DNA of 64,000 bases. Origin: Janthinobacterium lividum. Lineage in GTDB: Bacteria; Pseudomonadota; Gammaproteobacteria; Burkholderiales; Burkholderiaceae_D. Both the position numbers and the translations under genes were made by a program. The stretch is taken from NCBI RefSeq assembly GCF_023509035.1, contig NZ_CP075583.1:6014001-6078000 (forward strand). The letters run 5' to 3'. Under the pieces are notes generated by a model that made no database searches, was not told the origin of the DNA, and saw nothing but the letters and a program-made list of their open reading frames with translations. Every line of letters starts with the position of its first letter. The first letter of the stretch is position 1. Below are positions 44,552 to 53,041 of this stretch, one piece after another.

Positions 44552-45856
44552 ATGCCTACCTCCAACTCCGCCGCAATCAACGCCGCAAGCCGTCCCCTCA
44601 CCCAACAAGACTATAAGACCCTGTCGCTGGCCGCCCTGGGCGGCGCGCTGGAATTCTACGATTTCATCATCTTCGTCTTCTTCGCCAACGCCATCGGCCA
44701 GCTGTTCTTCCCGCCGGAAATGCCGGAATGGCTGCGTTTGCTGCAAACCTTCGGCATCTTCGCCGCCGGCTACGTCGTGCGTCCGCTGGGCGGCATCGTC
44801 ATGGCCCACTTCGGCGACTTGCTTGGCCGCAAGCGCATGTTCACCCTGTCCATCCTGATGATGGCCGTGCCGACTCTGCTGATCGGCCTGCTGCCCACCT
44901 ACGCCACCATCGGCCTGGCCGCCCCGCTGCTGCTGCTGTTGATGCGCGTATTCCAGGGCGCGGCCGTGGGTGGCGAAGTGCCGGGCGCCTGGGTATTTGT
45001 GTCCGAGCACGTGCCCAGCCGATTCACGGGCTTTGCCTGCGGCGTGCTGACGGCTGGCCTGACTGTCGGTATTTTGTTGGGTTCGCTCGTGGCGACGGGC
45101 CTCAACACCGTCTACACGCCGGCAGAAATCACCGATGGCGCCTGGCGCTATCCGTTCTTGCTGGGCGGTATCTTCGGTTTCGGCGCCATGTATTTGCGCC
45201 GCTGGCTGCATGAAACCCCCGTCTTCGCGGAAATGCAGCAGCGCAAGGCCCTGGCGACGGAAATGCCATTGAAATCCGTGCTGCGCAGCCACCGCGGCGC
45301 AGTCGTCGTGTCGATGCTGCTGACCTGGATGCTGTCGGCCGGCATCGTCGTCGTCATTTTGATGACGCCTGCCCTGCTGCAAAAAATCCACCACATCGCG
45401 CCGCGCACCACTCTGGTGGCCAATACTGTGGCGACACTCTGCCTGGCCTTCGGCTGCATCATCGCCGGCATGCTGGCCGACCGCCTGGGCGGCAAGCGCG
45501 TGATCTTCGTCGGCTCCGTGCTGCTGGCCATTTCCACGTATATCTTCTACACCACCGTCGGCACCCGCCCCGACCTGCTGCTGCCCCTGTACGCCATGAC
45601 GGGCCTGTTCGTCGGCGTCGTCGGCGCCGTGCCCTACGTACTGGTGCAAGCGTTTCCCGCCCAGGTGCGCTTCTCGGGACTGTCATTTTCCTACAACTTG
45701 TCGTACGCGATTTTCGGCGGCCTGACGCCAGTGGTCGTGACCCTGATGCTGAAGAACAACGTGCTGGGCCCAGCTTATTACGTGATCGGCGTGTGCGTGG
45801 TGGGCATGCTGACGGCACTGTTTATCAAGGATCAACGGCAGACAGTAGGCCGTTAA
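44552..45856 (+). CDS. MFS transporter, metabolite:H+ symporter (MHS) type
   Basis: A 434-residue, 12-helix MHS-family transporter. Hallmarks: ALGGALEFYDFIIFVFFAN at helix 1 (part: LEFYDFIIFVFFA), VRPLGGIVMAHFGDLLGRKR (part: HFGDLLGRKRM), FQGAAVGGEVPGAWVFVSEH (part: QGAAVGGEVPGA). Related proteins import dicarboxylates, citrate or betaines, but the substrate here is unknown. Divergent from the SDR gene, with its own terminator. Confidence 0.87.
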   Translation: MPTSNSAAINAASRPLTQQDYKTLSLAALGGALEFYDFIIFVFFANAIGQLFFPPEMPEWLRLLQTFGIFAAGYVVRPLGGIVMAHFGDLLGRKRMFTLSILMMAVPTLLIGLLPTYATIGLAAPLLLLLMRVFQGAAVGGEVPGAWVFVSEHVPSRFTGFACGVLTAGLTVGILLGSLVATGLNTVYTPAEITDGAWRYPFLLGGIFGFGAMYLRRWLHETPVFAEMQQRKALATEMPLKSVLRSHRGAVVVSMLLTWMLSAGIVVVILMTPALLQKIHHIAPRTTLVANTVATLCLAFGCIIAGMLADRLGGKRVIFVGSVLLAISTYIFYTTVGTRPDLLLPLYAMTGLFVGVVGAVPYVLVQAFPAQVRFSGLSFSYNLSYAIFGGLTPVVVTLMLKNNVLGPAYYVIGVCVVGMLTALFIKDQRQTVGR

Positions 45857-45859
45857 ATC

Positions 45860-45901
45860 AGCCACCTGCCGGCCAAGCCATCTTCGGGTGGCTTTTTTTT
45901 T
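45860..45901 (+). terminator. terminator of the MHS transporter gene
   Basis: AGCCACC/GGTGGCT stem with a 20-nt loop and a T9 run. Confidence 0.65.
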
Positions 45902-45939
45902 CGCCCCGATTTGTCGCGCTGCACCAAATTCTGAAAAAG

Positions 45940-46081
45940 CATTTCACATCGCGGAATTTCAAACAAGAGACTCAGCCATGAGTGCTCTCACTTTTTGAAA
46001 ATTCATTCCACATCCTGAAAAATTATAATTAAACCCTTGAAAAACAAGGATTAAATTTAAGTTATATGTCTTATATAAGAC
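45940..46081 (+). promoter_or_regulatory. aceA upstream regulatory region
   Basis: Within a 330-bp non-coding gap. Two related ~20-bp direct repeats occur, CATTTCACATCGCGGAATTT (45940-45959) and CATTCCACATCCTGAAAAAT (46004-46023), 64 bp apart or about six helical turns. A TATAAT lies at 46024. The 14-bp perfect palindrome GTCTTATATAAGAC is at 46068-46081, about 107 bp before aceA. These look like binding sites for carbon-source regulators; which factor is unknown. Confidence 0.45.
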
Positions 46082-46187
46082 TTGAACATCGACGCCAATC
46101 GGCCTACTATTTAGTCATGCAGTTCGCATCGACAAAGCGGCGCACTCGACGATTTTCTCAAACTTAGTTTTTCTTTAGGAGATACAC

Positions 46188-47768
46188 ATGTCCCAATATC
46201 AAGACGACATCAAGGCTGTTGCCGGTTTGAAAGAGCAACAAGGTAGCGCATGGAACGCCATCAATCCCGAGTCCGCCGCCCGCATGCGCGCCCAGAACAA
46301 ATTCAAGACCGGCCTGGACATCGCCCGCTACACGGCCAAGATCATGCGCAACGACATGGCTGCCTACGATGCGGACCCATCCAAATACACCCAGTCGCTC
46401 GGTTGCTGGCATGGTTTCATCGGTCAACAGAAGATGATCTCGATCAAGAAGCACTTCAACAGCACCGACCGCCGCTACCTCTACCTGTCCGGCTGGATGG
46501 TCGCCGCCCTGCGCTCCGAGTTCGGCCCGCTGCCAGACCAGTCGATGCATGAGAAAACCGCCGTCACCAGCTTGATCCGCGAGCTGTACACTTTCCTGCG
46601 CCAGGCCGATGCCCGCGAACTGGGCGGCCTGTTCCGCCAACTGGACGCGGCCCAAGGCGCTGAAAAACAAGCGATCCAGGCCAAGATCGACGGCCACGTC
46701 ACCCACGTCGTGCCCATCATCGCCGACATCGACGCCGGTTTCGGCAATGCCGAAGCGACCTACTTGCTGGCGAAACAGTTCATCGAAGCGGGCGCTTGCT
46801 GCATCCAGATCGAAAACCAGGTATCCGACGAGAAACAATGCGGCCACCAAGACGGTAAAGTCACGGTGCCGCACGAAGACTTCCTGGCCAAGATCCGCGC
46901 CATCCGCTACGCTTTCCTGGAACTGGGCGTGGACGACGGCATCATCGTCGCCCGCACCGATTCGCTGGGCGCCGGCCTGACCAAGCAAATCGCCGTGACC
47001 AATGAACCAGGCGACCTGGGCGACCAATACAATTCCTTCCTCGACTGCGAAGAAGTGTCGGCCGACGCGCTGGGCAATGGCGACGTCATCCTCAAGCGCG
47101 AAGGCAAGCTGCTGCGTCCAAAACGCCTGCCGAGCAACCTGTTCCAGTTCCGCGCCGGTTCCGGCGAAGAGCGTTGCGTGCTCGACTGCATCACCTCGCT
47201 GCAAAACGGCGCCGACCTGCTGTGGATCGAAACGGAAAAACCGCATATCGCGCAAATCGGCGGCATGGTCAGCGAAATCCGCAAGGTCATCCCGAACGCC
47301 AAGCTGGTGTACAACAACAGCCCATCGTTCAACTGGACCCTGAACTTCCGCCAGCAGGTGTATGACATCATGAAGGCCGACGGCAAGGACGTGTCCGCCT
47401 ACGAACGCGCCCAGCTGATGAGCGTGGAATACGACCAGACGGAACTGGCGATCACGGCCGACGAGAAAATCCGCACCTTCCAGGCCGACTCGGCCCGCGA
47501 AGCCGGCATCTTCCACCACCTGATCACCCTGCCGACCTACCACACGGCCGCCTTGTCGACCGACAACCTGGCCAAGGAATACTTCGGCGACCAAGGCATG
47601 CTGGGCTACGTGGCCGGCGTGCAGCGCAAGGAAATCCGCCAGGGCATCGCCTGCGTGAAACATCAAAACATGTCCGGCTCGGACATCGGCGACGATCACA
47701 AGGATTACTTCAGCGGCGAAGCGGCGTTGAAGGCGGCAGGTAAAGACAACACCATGAATCAGTTCTAA
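46188..47768 (+). CDS. aceA: isocitrate lyase
   Basis: A 526-residue isocitrate lyase that splits isocitrate into glyoxylate and succinate for growth on acetate. The catalytic KQCGH motif is at 216-220 (nucleophile Cys218). Upstream LGCWHGF and IIADIDAGFGNAEATY supply Mg and substrate contacts, and WIETEKPHIAQI lies in the later barrel. The length matches the longer ICL form common in betaproteobacteria. AGGAGA lies just upstream of ATG. Its last 357 nt and terminator are duplicated at 52635-53041. Confidence 0.96.
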   Translation: MSQYQDDIKAVAGLKEQQGSAWNAINPESAARMRAQNKFKTGLDIARYTAKIMRNDMAAYDADPSKYTQSLGCWHGFIGQQKMISIKKHFNSTDRRYLYLSGWMVAALRSEFGPLPDQSMHEKTAVTSLIRELYTFLRQADARELGGLFRQLDAAQGAEKQAIQAKIDGHVTHVVPIIADIDAGFGNAEATYLLAKQFIEAGACCIQIENQVSDEKQCGHQDGKVTVPHEDFLAKIRAIRYAFLELGVDDGIIVARTDSLGAGLTKQIAVTNEPGDLGDQYNSFLDCEEVSADALGNGDVILKREGKLLRPKRLPSNLFQFRAGSGEERCVLDCITSLQNGADLLWIETEKPHIAQIGGMVSEIRKVIPNAKLVYNNSPSFNWTLNFRQQVYDIMKADGKDVSAYERAQLMSVEYDQTELAITADEKIRTFQADSAREAGIFHHLITLPTYHTAALSTDNLAKEYFGDQGMLGYVAGVQRKEIRQGIACVKHQNMSGSDIGDDHKDYFSGEAALKAAGKDNTMNQF

Positions 47769-47792
47769 GCTTTGATTTGCTTGCAGGATGAA

Positions 47793-47817
47793 AAAACCCG
47801 CTTCGGCGGGTTTTTTT
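47793..47817 (+). terminator. aceA terminator
   Basis: AAACCCGC-TTCG-GCGGGTTT tetraloop hairpin followed by T7. Confidence 0.85.
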
Positions 47818-47859
47818 GCGTCTGCGCGTTGCGTAGCGTCGGACCTGGAATACGCACTT

Positions 47860-47876
47860 ATACACATTCTGTGTAT
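47860..47876. promoter_or_regulatory. candidate HicB operator
   Basis: Perfect 7-bp inverted repeat ATACACA-TTC-TGTGTAT, about 67 bp upstream of the hicB-like start. HicB antitoxins autoregulate through such palindromes. Confidence 0.5.
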
Positions 47877-47943
47877 GCTTGCAGAGAGCAGCACTTCTCC
47901 TCCGCGTTGCAGAATTCGACAAATAGTGCATGAGGGAACAGTC

Positions 47944-48366
47944 ATGAATATTCCCGTTGTCATTTTTAAAGATGCCGGTAGTGTGTACGGTGTGAACGTC
48001 CCCGACATCAAAGGCGTCTACTCGTGGGGCGATAGCGTGGAAGACGCGCTCAACAACGTCCGGGCAGCCATCACCAGCCACATCGAAACGCTGCTGGAGC
48101 TGGGCGAGCCAGTGGAGATCACGCAGAGCAAGATTGAAACCCTGCACGCAAATCCTGAGCATGCGGGCGGCATCTGGGCATTGGTCCATCTCGACCTTGA
48201 AAAACTCTATAGCAAGCCCGAACGCATCAACATCAGCCTGCCACGCTTTGTGTTGAGCAAGATCGACCGCTATGCGGCAGCGAGGCACGAGACGCGCAGC
48301 GGCTTGCTGTCGCGTGCGGCGCTCAGCTTGATCGAGGCCGAAGCCAAGGGCGGTGGTGCGCGGTGA
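47944..48366 (+). CDS. HicB family antitoxin-like protein (orphan)
   Basis: A 140-residue protein. The N-terminal HicB/RNase H-like fold contains NIPVVIFKDAGSVYGVNVPDIKG (parts: SVYGVNVPDIKGVYSWGDS) and DALNNVRAAITSHIE. The C-terminal ribbon-helix-helix-like segment includes RINISLPRFVLSKIDRYA for DNA binding. A HicA toxin gene would normally lie beside it, but the 127 bp upstream is too short and no HicA-like frame is seen. Start ATG 47944; upstream in-frame codons overlap the aceA terminator. Confidence 0.78.
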   Translation: MNIPVVIFKDAGSVYGVNVPDIKGVYSWGDSVEDALNNVRAAITSHIETLLELGEPVEITQSKIETLHANPEHAGGIWALVHLDLEKLYSKPERINISLPRFVLSKIDRYAAARHETRSGLLSRAALSLIEAEAKGGGAR

Positions 48367-48378
48367 TGCCAAAATGAC

Positions 48379-48813
48379 TTAACGGCAGTCGATATCGATC
48401 TCGTTCTGCCCAGCTTTGCTGCCTTTCCTGTAGGTGAATTCGCACAGGCTGACACTGTCGTCCATTCTTCTCGACAGTGTGACTTCGCCATGCACGCCGT
48501 AACGGCATTGCAGCCACTTGCCTTCTGGATAGCTGCCTTCCAGACGGTAGCTGAGCGTCGCGTGCCCTTTCTTCTTGCGCTCCGCGCTGGGCACGAGCTG
48601 CCCCCTGCGCTCCGGTGCACCATCGATAGGCGCTGCCGCACGCAGGTAGAGCGGACTGTCGATATACGGTGTCCAGCCAGCTGGCACGGTATTCAGGCTG
48701 ATCGACGTCTCGGGAACGCTCTCCGGGCAAGCATAAGAAGCAGCCACGGCAGCCTGCACGAACACAGGGCAAATACAGCAGGCGGCGACGGTCAATAGAC
48801 GTTTATGTTGCAT
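48379..48813 (-). CDS. secreted small protein (STY0301-like)
   Basis: A 144-residue exported protein. Signal peptide from MQHKRLLTVAACC to about AAVAAS, then YACPESVP and later Cys in KWLQCRYGVHG, SLCEFTY and the C-terminal DIDCR. This four-Cys pattern and the GWTPYIDSPLYLR stretch resemble STY0301-family proteins, which have no known function. Start taken at ATG 48813, where the signal peptide begins. A decayed relative lies at 49349-49560. It follows the BPSL0067-like gene, probably as one operon. Confidence 0.65.
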   Translation of the reverse strand: MQHKRLLTVAACCICPVFVQAAVAASYACPESVPETSISLNTVPAGWTPYIDSPLYLRAAAPIDGAPERRGQLVPSAERKKKGHATLSYRLEGSYPEGKWLQCRYGVHGEVTLSRRMDDSVSLCEFTYRKGSKAGQNEIDIDCR

Positions 48814-48823
48814 GGATGCTCCT

Positions 48824-49165
48824 CTATTCGATGACGAAAAAAGCATCGGCATTGTTGCTGGGATCGATATGCAAGCCATTCGTGTACTGGCCTTTGGAAC
48901 GCAAGGTTCGCGAGGTCACGACGCCCGGGCGCTTGCCCGTCCACTGGTCCATGACGAGGATACCGTCCAGCGCCTGCCCCATATACAGGGCCGCGTGATT
49001 GCCTTGTTGATGATTCGCATACTTCCCGTTGATAAACGTGGCAATGGCCGTGCCCTTGCGCAGCAGCCGATTTCCCAGCACTGCTTCCCCCTGCTTCCAG
49101 GCCAACGTGGCAGGCGCACCCGCGTAATGGCGGACCAGCGCAACGCATTGATGATTGCCGACCAT
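48824..49165 (-). CDS. BPSL0067 family protein (NlpC/P60-like)
   Basis: A 113-residue protein from the first ATG. It matches the BPSL0067 family, related to NlpC/P60 peptidases: MVGNHQCVALVRHYAG carries the Cys, GNHAALYMGQ the His, and the C-terminal PSNNADAFFVIE is diagnostic. The family usually begins about 15 residues earlier. The frame is open upstream with plausible sequence (SYAYTKVDVLEKTT), and a GGAG sits 7 nt before an ATA codon at 49208-49210, so the true start may be an ATA or a mutated ATG. The product may be an amidase or immunity-type protein. Confidence 0.72.
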   Translation of the reverse strand: MVGNHQCVALVRHYAGAPATLAWKQGEAVLGNRLLRKGTAIATFINGKYANHQQGNHAALYMGQALDGILVMDQWTGKRPGVVTSRTLRSKGQYTNGLHIDPSNNADAFFVIE

Positions 49166-49348
49166 GGTGGTTTTTTCTAGGACGTCGACTTTGGTGTAAG
49201 CGTAGGATATGGGGGTTCTCCATGGCTTTGTGGGAGAGAGGCTTACGATACATGTGGGAAACTGTGCGAGGTTTGAGGAGCGGCTAAATTTGAGGGGATG
49301 AGTTGGTTATTTCGTGTGATGGGTAAATAAGCTCTGAGACAAGCTCGT

Positions 49349-49560
49349 CATTCAAAGTGACACAAATTTATGCAGAAACGGCATCTGAATAACGCGGCAG
49401 GAAACAAGATTAAGCAGATATTGTTAGGTAATACGTTAGATAAACAGCTGAGGTTGTATCGGAATGGCAGACGTATCACCATGTACGCCGTCGCTGCATT
49501 ACAGCCACTTCCTGCATTTCCTCTATTTGCCGATGGCAGAGCCTTAAAAAATTCTTGATC
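49349..49560 (-). pseudogene. decayed paralogue of the STY0301-like gene
   Basis: On the minus strand, AAGTGGCTG-TAA-TGC...GGCGTACATGG closely matches the KWLQCRYGVHG segment of the gene at 48379, with the Gln codon changed to a stop (TAA) and frame disruptions around it. No intact reading frame or signal peptide remains. A 113-codon open frame across it is not the ancestral frame. Confidence 0.5.
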
Positions 49561-49834
49561 ATTTATTTTTCCGCAAAGTTCGCTCTGGCGCAGCCGAAGA
49601 TAGGCCGCGCCGGAAAGTGTCCAAGATTTTTCACGAAACTTCACATGAAATATCGGCTTGGCCGCCCTTGATTGGGTCTCGTCCTTCAAGATATGATGAC
49701 AAAAAAATTAATTTTGGGAAATTTACACAATACACCGACATTTCGCTCCCGCACTTCAAAAGCTAAAGCGAAATAATTTGCAACCGAGCGAGAGACGCTC
49801 AATAAGAAACACTTAATACAAAGGATTTTCAAGC

Positions 49835-50572
49835 ATGGCAAATGATTTGGACGAAGTAACTGGCCCGATAAATGAGCAGGGGCGCGACATCAACGTCATC
49901 AGCAAGCAGATTTCCGTCCAAGTCGGCACCGGGTCGCTCATATTTGAAATCGCCCTGTGGGCGGTCTTTCCGCTGATCGGAGGCTTGGCGCTGCTGACCG
50001 GTGCGTTGCCGCAAACGTACAGCTTGGCACTCCTGGTGCTGGGGGCACTGCCAGGCCTGGTCTTCCTGTTCATGAAGATCTCCGCCCTGGCGTATCTGCG
50101 CAAGCTGCAGCAGAAAATCCAGGCCGATGCGTCACAGATCGACAATTACCTGGAACAGCGCGTCGTCGTCCTGAACAACGTGGTTGGCCTGGTCGCAAAA
50201 GCGATCGACCTCGACAAGGACGTGATGAAGTCAGTAGCGGCTTACCGAAGCGGACAGAACGCCGATGCCGAACGCAATCAGGCATCCCAGAAAATCGACG
50301 GGATTTTTTCCCGCATCAGCCTGGCGTGCGAAGCCTATCCGGATCTGAAGGCACAAGCCGTCATCGCCGATGCCATGCGCCAGAACAGTTATCTGCAAAA
50401 GGAAGTGACCGCCGCGCGCACGCTGTATAACGATACCGTCGGCATGTGGAACCAGGACGTCTTTGCCTGGCCGACCAAGCAAATCGTTGCGGCGCGCCAA
50501 GGTTATACCACGCGCATTCCTTTCACTGCCTCTGCCGAAACCAAAGCTGCCGCCCGGAGCGTCTTCTTTTGA
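49835..50572 (+). CDS. LemA family membrane protein
   Basis: A 245-residue LemA-type protein. Unlike the lipoprotein at 2840 it has two N-terminal transmembrane helices (LIFEIALWAVFPLIGGLALLTGA, seen as ALWAVFPLIGGLALL, and SLALLVLGALPGLVFLFM). The LemA core YLEQRVVVLNNVVGLVAKAI follows near 110. It overlaps the next gene's TTG start (TTGA), so the two are translationally coupled. LemA proteins recur with partner membrane proteins, but their function is unknown. Confidence 0.82.
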   Translation: MANDLDEVTGPINEQGRDINVISKQISVQVGTGSLIFEIALWAVFPLIGGLALLTGALPQTYSLALLVLGALPGLVFLFMKISALAYLRKLQQKIQADASQIDNYLEQRVVVLNNVVGLVAKAIDLDKDVMKSVAAYRSGQNADAERNQASQKIDGIFSRISLACEAYPDLKAQAVIADAMRQNSYLQKEVTAARTLYNDTVGMWNQDVFAWPTKQIVAARQGYTTRIPFTASAETKAAARSVFF

Positions 50573-52302
50573 TCAACGACGTCCATGAACCATTGGAGCA
50601 GTATTCTTTCCATTTCAAAAATGCTCACGCCAGCAATACGTCAGACTTTTTCGAAGACCTCGTGCGCCAGTCCGGCGTGGACGAGAACGCCAACATCACG
50701 ACGGTGCAGGAACTACGCGTGCTCGAAAAGCAGGCCGCGGGCGCCGGTTCCAGCAACAAATGGTGGCGTATCCTGCGCGGCGCCAGCATCGTGGCCGCGC
50801 TACTGGCGGCACTCTATATCTACGCCTATCACGCATGGCCATGGCTCGTAGTCCCGGCGATTGCGCTTGCCGTTGCGATTCATACGCTCAACCGCATCAT
50901 CAACGATTCCGACGCGCAGTTAAAGCGGCTGCAGGAAGCCTGCGAAGAAAAGCGTGCCGTGGCCTGGGGCCAGATGGTGCCGCTGAACCGCCTGTACGAC
51001 TGGGATATCGTGGCGAAGCTGATGCAACAAACAGTGCCTCGCATCGCATTCGACCCGTATTTCAGCAACGGCCGCATGGAAGAGCTGCGCAACAGCTTTG
51101 GCTGGTATGGCAATCTTGGTGAGAACCACTCGATCGAGTTCTCGCACAGCGGCGTACTGAACGGCAATCCATTCATTCTTGCACGCACCTTGTCACACTC
51201 GATGGGCAGCAAGACATACCATGGCTCGCTGGCTATCAGCTGGACGGAACAGTACCGCAATTCGCAAGGCAAATCGGAAACCAGAACCCGCCACGAAACT
51301 CTGCGGGCATCGATCGAGCGTCCGCTGCCCGAGTACGAAAACCAGACGTTTATCGTCTACGGCAACGAAGCGGCGCCGGATCTCGTGTTCAGCCGTCACC
51401 CGTCAAAACTTTCCAGCCTGGAGGACGGCTTCTTCGACAAATGGCGGAAGAATCGCGCCATCAAGAAGCTGGAAGAAAAGTCCCGCGATGTCGACGAGGG
51501 GCATACTTTTACGGTGATGGCCAACCGCGAATTCGACGCCTTGTTCGATGCCACGGACCGCAACCATGAAGTACAGTTCCGGCTGTTGTTCACGCCGTTG
51601 GCGCAACAGGAAATGCTCAAGCTGCTCAAGGATAGTCAAACAGGTTTTGGCGACACATTCGTATTCGAAAAAACCCGCATGATCAACGTCCTGGAATCGG
51701 GACATATGCGCGCTACCGATATCAGCGGCGCCCCAGAGAAATTTTTTGCCTACGAACTCGCCCAGGCACGCATGTTTTTCAACGCCTATCACAACGATTT
51801 CTTCAAGTCGTTCTACTTTGGGATCGCCCCGCTGCTTGCCATCCCATTGTACCAACAGCATCGGCAGCACTCGGACATCTATAAAGACACGTATTCGCAC
51901 AAACCCTGTTTCTGGGAGCATGAAGCGATTGCCAATTACCACGGCGAGGCGATGTTCAAGCATCCCGAGTGCGTCACGCGAAGTATCCTGAAGACCTCCA
52001 TGCAACAAGAGGCCGACGGATCGCAGAAAGTGCAGGTAACGGCCAGCGGCTTCCGAAGCGTCGGGCGAACCCATTACGTCTCAGTGAGAGGCGGAGATGG
52101 CCGCTCCCATCAAGTTCCAGTGCATTGGGACGAGTACTTCGAGGTCGAAAATAGCGCCAACATGCTGGTAAAGGAAACGGCTTCGCCAGGCAACACTGCT
52201 GCGGATGATGTCGCGTTGCCGCAGGCGTTTTCACAGCGTGGCGTCGATGCCGAGAAGACTGTGCTTCGCCGCTCGATTGTTTCGGCGGTTTTGGCTGGTT
52301 AA
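50569..52302 (+). CDS. large membrane protein associated with LemA, unknown
   Basis: A 577-residue protein starting at TTG 50569, overlapping the LemA stop by 3 nt. Two adjacent hydrophobic helices near 65-105 (ILRGASIVAALLAALYIYAY and WLVVPAIALAVAIHTL) are followed by a large soluble domain. Features include YDWDIVAKLMQQTVPRIAFDPYFS, a repeated strand-rich middle (SFGWYGNLGENHSIEFSHSG) and a hydrophobic segment near 445. No recognised family; reminiscent of DUF3137-type LemA neighbours in position only. Earlier in-frame starts would lie inside lemA. Confidence 0.65.
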   Translation: MINDVHEPLEQYSFHFKNAHASNTSDFFEDLVRQSGVDENANITTVQELRVLEKQAAGAGSSNKWWRILRGASIVAALLAALYIYAYHAWPWLVVPAIALAVAIHTLNRIINDSDAQLKRLQEACEEKRAVAWGQMVPLNRLYDWDIVAKLMQQTVPRIAFDPYFSNGRMEELRNSFGWYGNLGENHSIEFSHSGVLNGNPFILARTLSHSMGSKTYHGSLAISWTEQYRNSQGKSETRTRHETLRASIERPLPEYENQTFIVYGNEAAPDLVFSRHPSKLSSLEDGFFDKWRKNRAIKKLEEKSRDVDEGHTFTVMANREFDALFDATDRNHEVQFRLLFTPLAQQEMLKLLKDSQTGFGDTFVFEKTRMINVLESGHMRATDISGAPEKFFAYELAQARMFFNAYHNDFFKSFYFGIAPLLAIPLYQQHRQHSDIYKDTYSHKPCFWEHEAIANYHGEAMFKHPECVTRSILKTSMQQEADGSQKVQVTASGFRSVGRTHYVSVRGGDGRSHQVPVHWDEYFEVENSANMLVKETASPGNTAADDVALPQAFSQRGVDAEKTVLRRSIVSAVLAG

Positions 52303-52396
52303 GGCACCTTCGCGGATTACAGTGGCAGAAGTTGGCCGCTTCAGTATGAAATCACAAAGGAGCTCGTGGATTCACGGGCTTTTTTGCTTTGCGGGT

Positions 52397-52588
52397 GCCA
52401 GGGTCAGGTCCGCTATTTGGACACGGACTGATGCATGATGCGTTGGATACTGTAGAAGATTGCTCAGTCGAGGACTTGATTAGAACCACGAACGCACGCC
52501 GAGGACGTGCGTTCGTGGTTCTAACTGAGCAAGCTTCTGCAGTGCTCAATGTATCAGCCCGTGTCCAAATGGCGGATCTGACCCTGGC
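52397..52588. repeat. 192-bp imperfect palindromic element (MITE/REP-like)
   Basis: Ends GCCAGGGTCAG and CTGACCCTGGC are inverted, and both arms contain GGTCMGRTCCGCYATTTGGACACGG-type sequence followed by GATGC/TATC, TGCTCAGT and TTAGAACCACG. The core is a perfect 19-bp stem (52480-52498 with 52506-52524) around CCGAGGA. No ORF inside. A half copy in the same orientation lies at 56917-57025, bracketing the AT-rich module. Confidence 0.75.
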
Positions 52589-52599
52589 TCTCCGCATCA

Positions 52600-52632
52600 G
52601 CCCGTGTCCAAATGGCGGACCTGACCCCGCGT
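52600..52632. repeat. extra copy of the palindrome's right end
   Basis: Direct repeat of 52553-52585 (CATCAGCCCGTGTCCAAATG... ending GGACCTGACCC), immediately followed at 52635 by the duplicated aceA fragment. Confidence 0.7.
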
Positions 52633-52634
52633 CG

Positions 52635-52991
52635 CAGCTGATGAGCGTGGAATATGACCAGACGGAACTGGCGATCACGGCCGACGAGAAAATCCGCACC
52701 TTCCAGGCCGACTCGGCCCGCGAAGCCGGCATCTTCCATCACCTGATCACCCTGCCGACCTACCACACGGCCGCCTTGTCGACCGACAACCTGGCCAAGT
52801 AATACTTCGGCGACCAGGGCATGCTGGGCTACGTGGCCGGCGTGCGGCGCAAGGAAATCCGCCAGGGCATCGCCTGCGTGAAACATCAAAACATGTCCGG
52901 CTCGGACATCGGCGACGATCACAAGGATTACTTCAGCGGCGAAGCGGCGTTGAAGGCGGCTGGCAAAGACAATACGATGAACCAGTTCTGA
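52635..52991 (+). pseudogene. truncated second copy of aceA 3' end
   Basis: Co-linear with 47412-47768 (the last 118 codons of aceA) without gaps, followed by a copy of the aceA terminator. By eye about 11 substitutions: most are synonymous third-position changes, one makes a stop (GAA to TAA at 52800-52802), and the final stop is TGA instead of TAA. It has no start or N-terminal part, so it is non-functional. Confidence 0.9.
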
Positions 52992-53017
52992 GATTTTGGT
53001 TTGGCTGTAGAGTGAAA

Positions 53018-53041
53018 AAACCCGCTTCGGCGGGTTTTTTT
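53018..53041 (+). terminator. copy of the aceA terminator
   Basis: Same CCCGC-TTCG-GCGGG tetraloop hairpin with T7 as at 47793-47817; it ends the duplicated segment. Confidence 0.8.

Noticed and set aside
49348..49689. 113-codon minus-strand frame as a real gene
   Set aside because: Its frame is not the ancestral one; the DNA matches a neighbouring gene in another frame with a stop, so it is treated as a pseudogene.
52397..52632. CRISPR array
   Set aside because: The repeats are inverted and irregular, with no regular repeat-spacer pattern and no cas genes.
52389..52802. 137-codon + strand frame across the palindrome and aceA fragment
   Set aside because: It fuses repeat sequence to the truncated aceA end and stops at the nonsense codon; no start signal.
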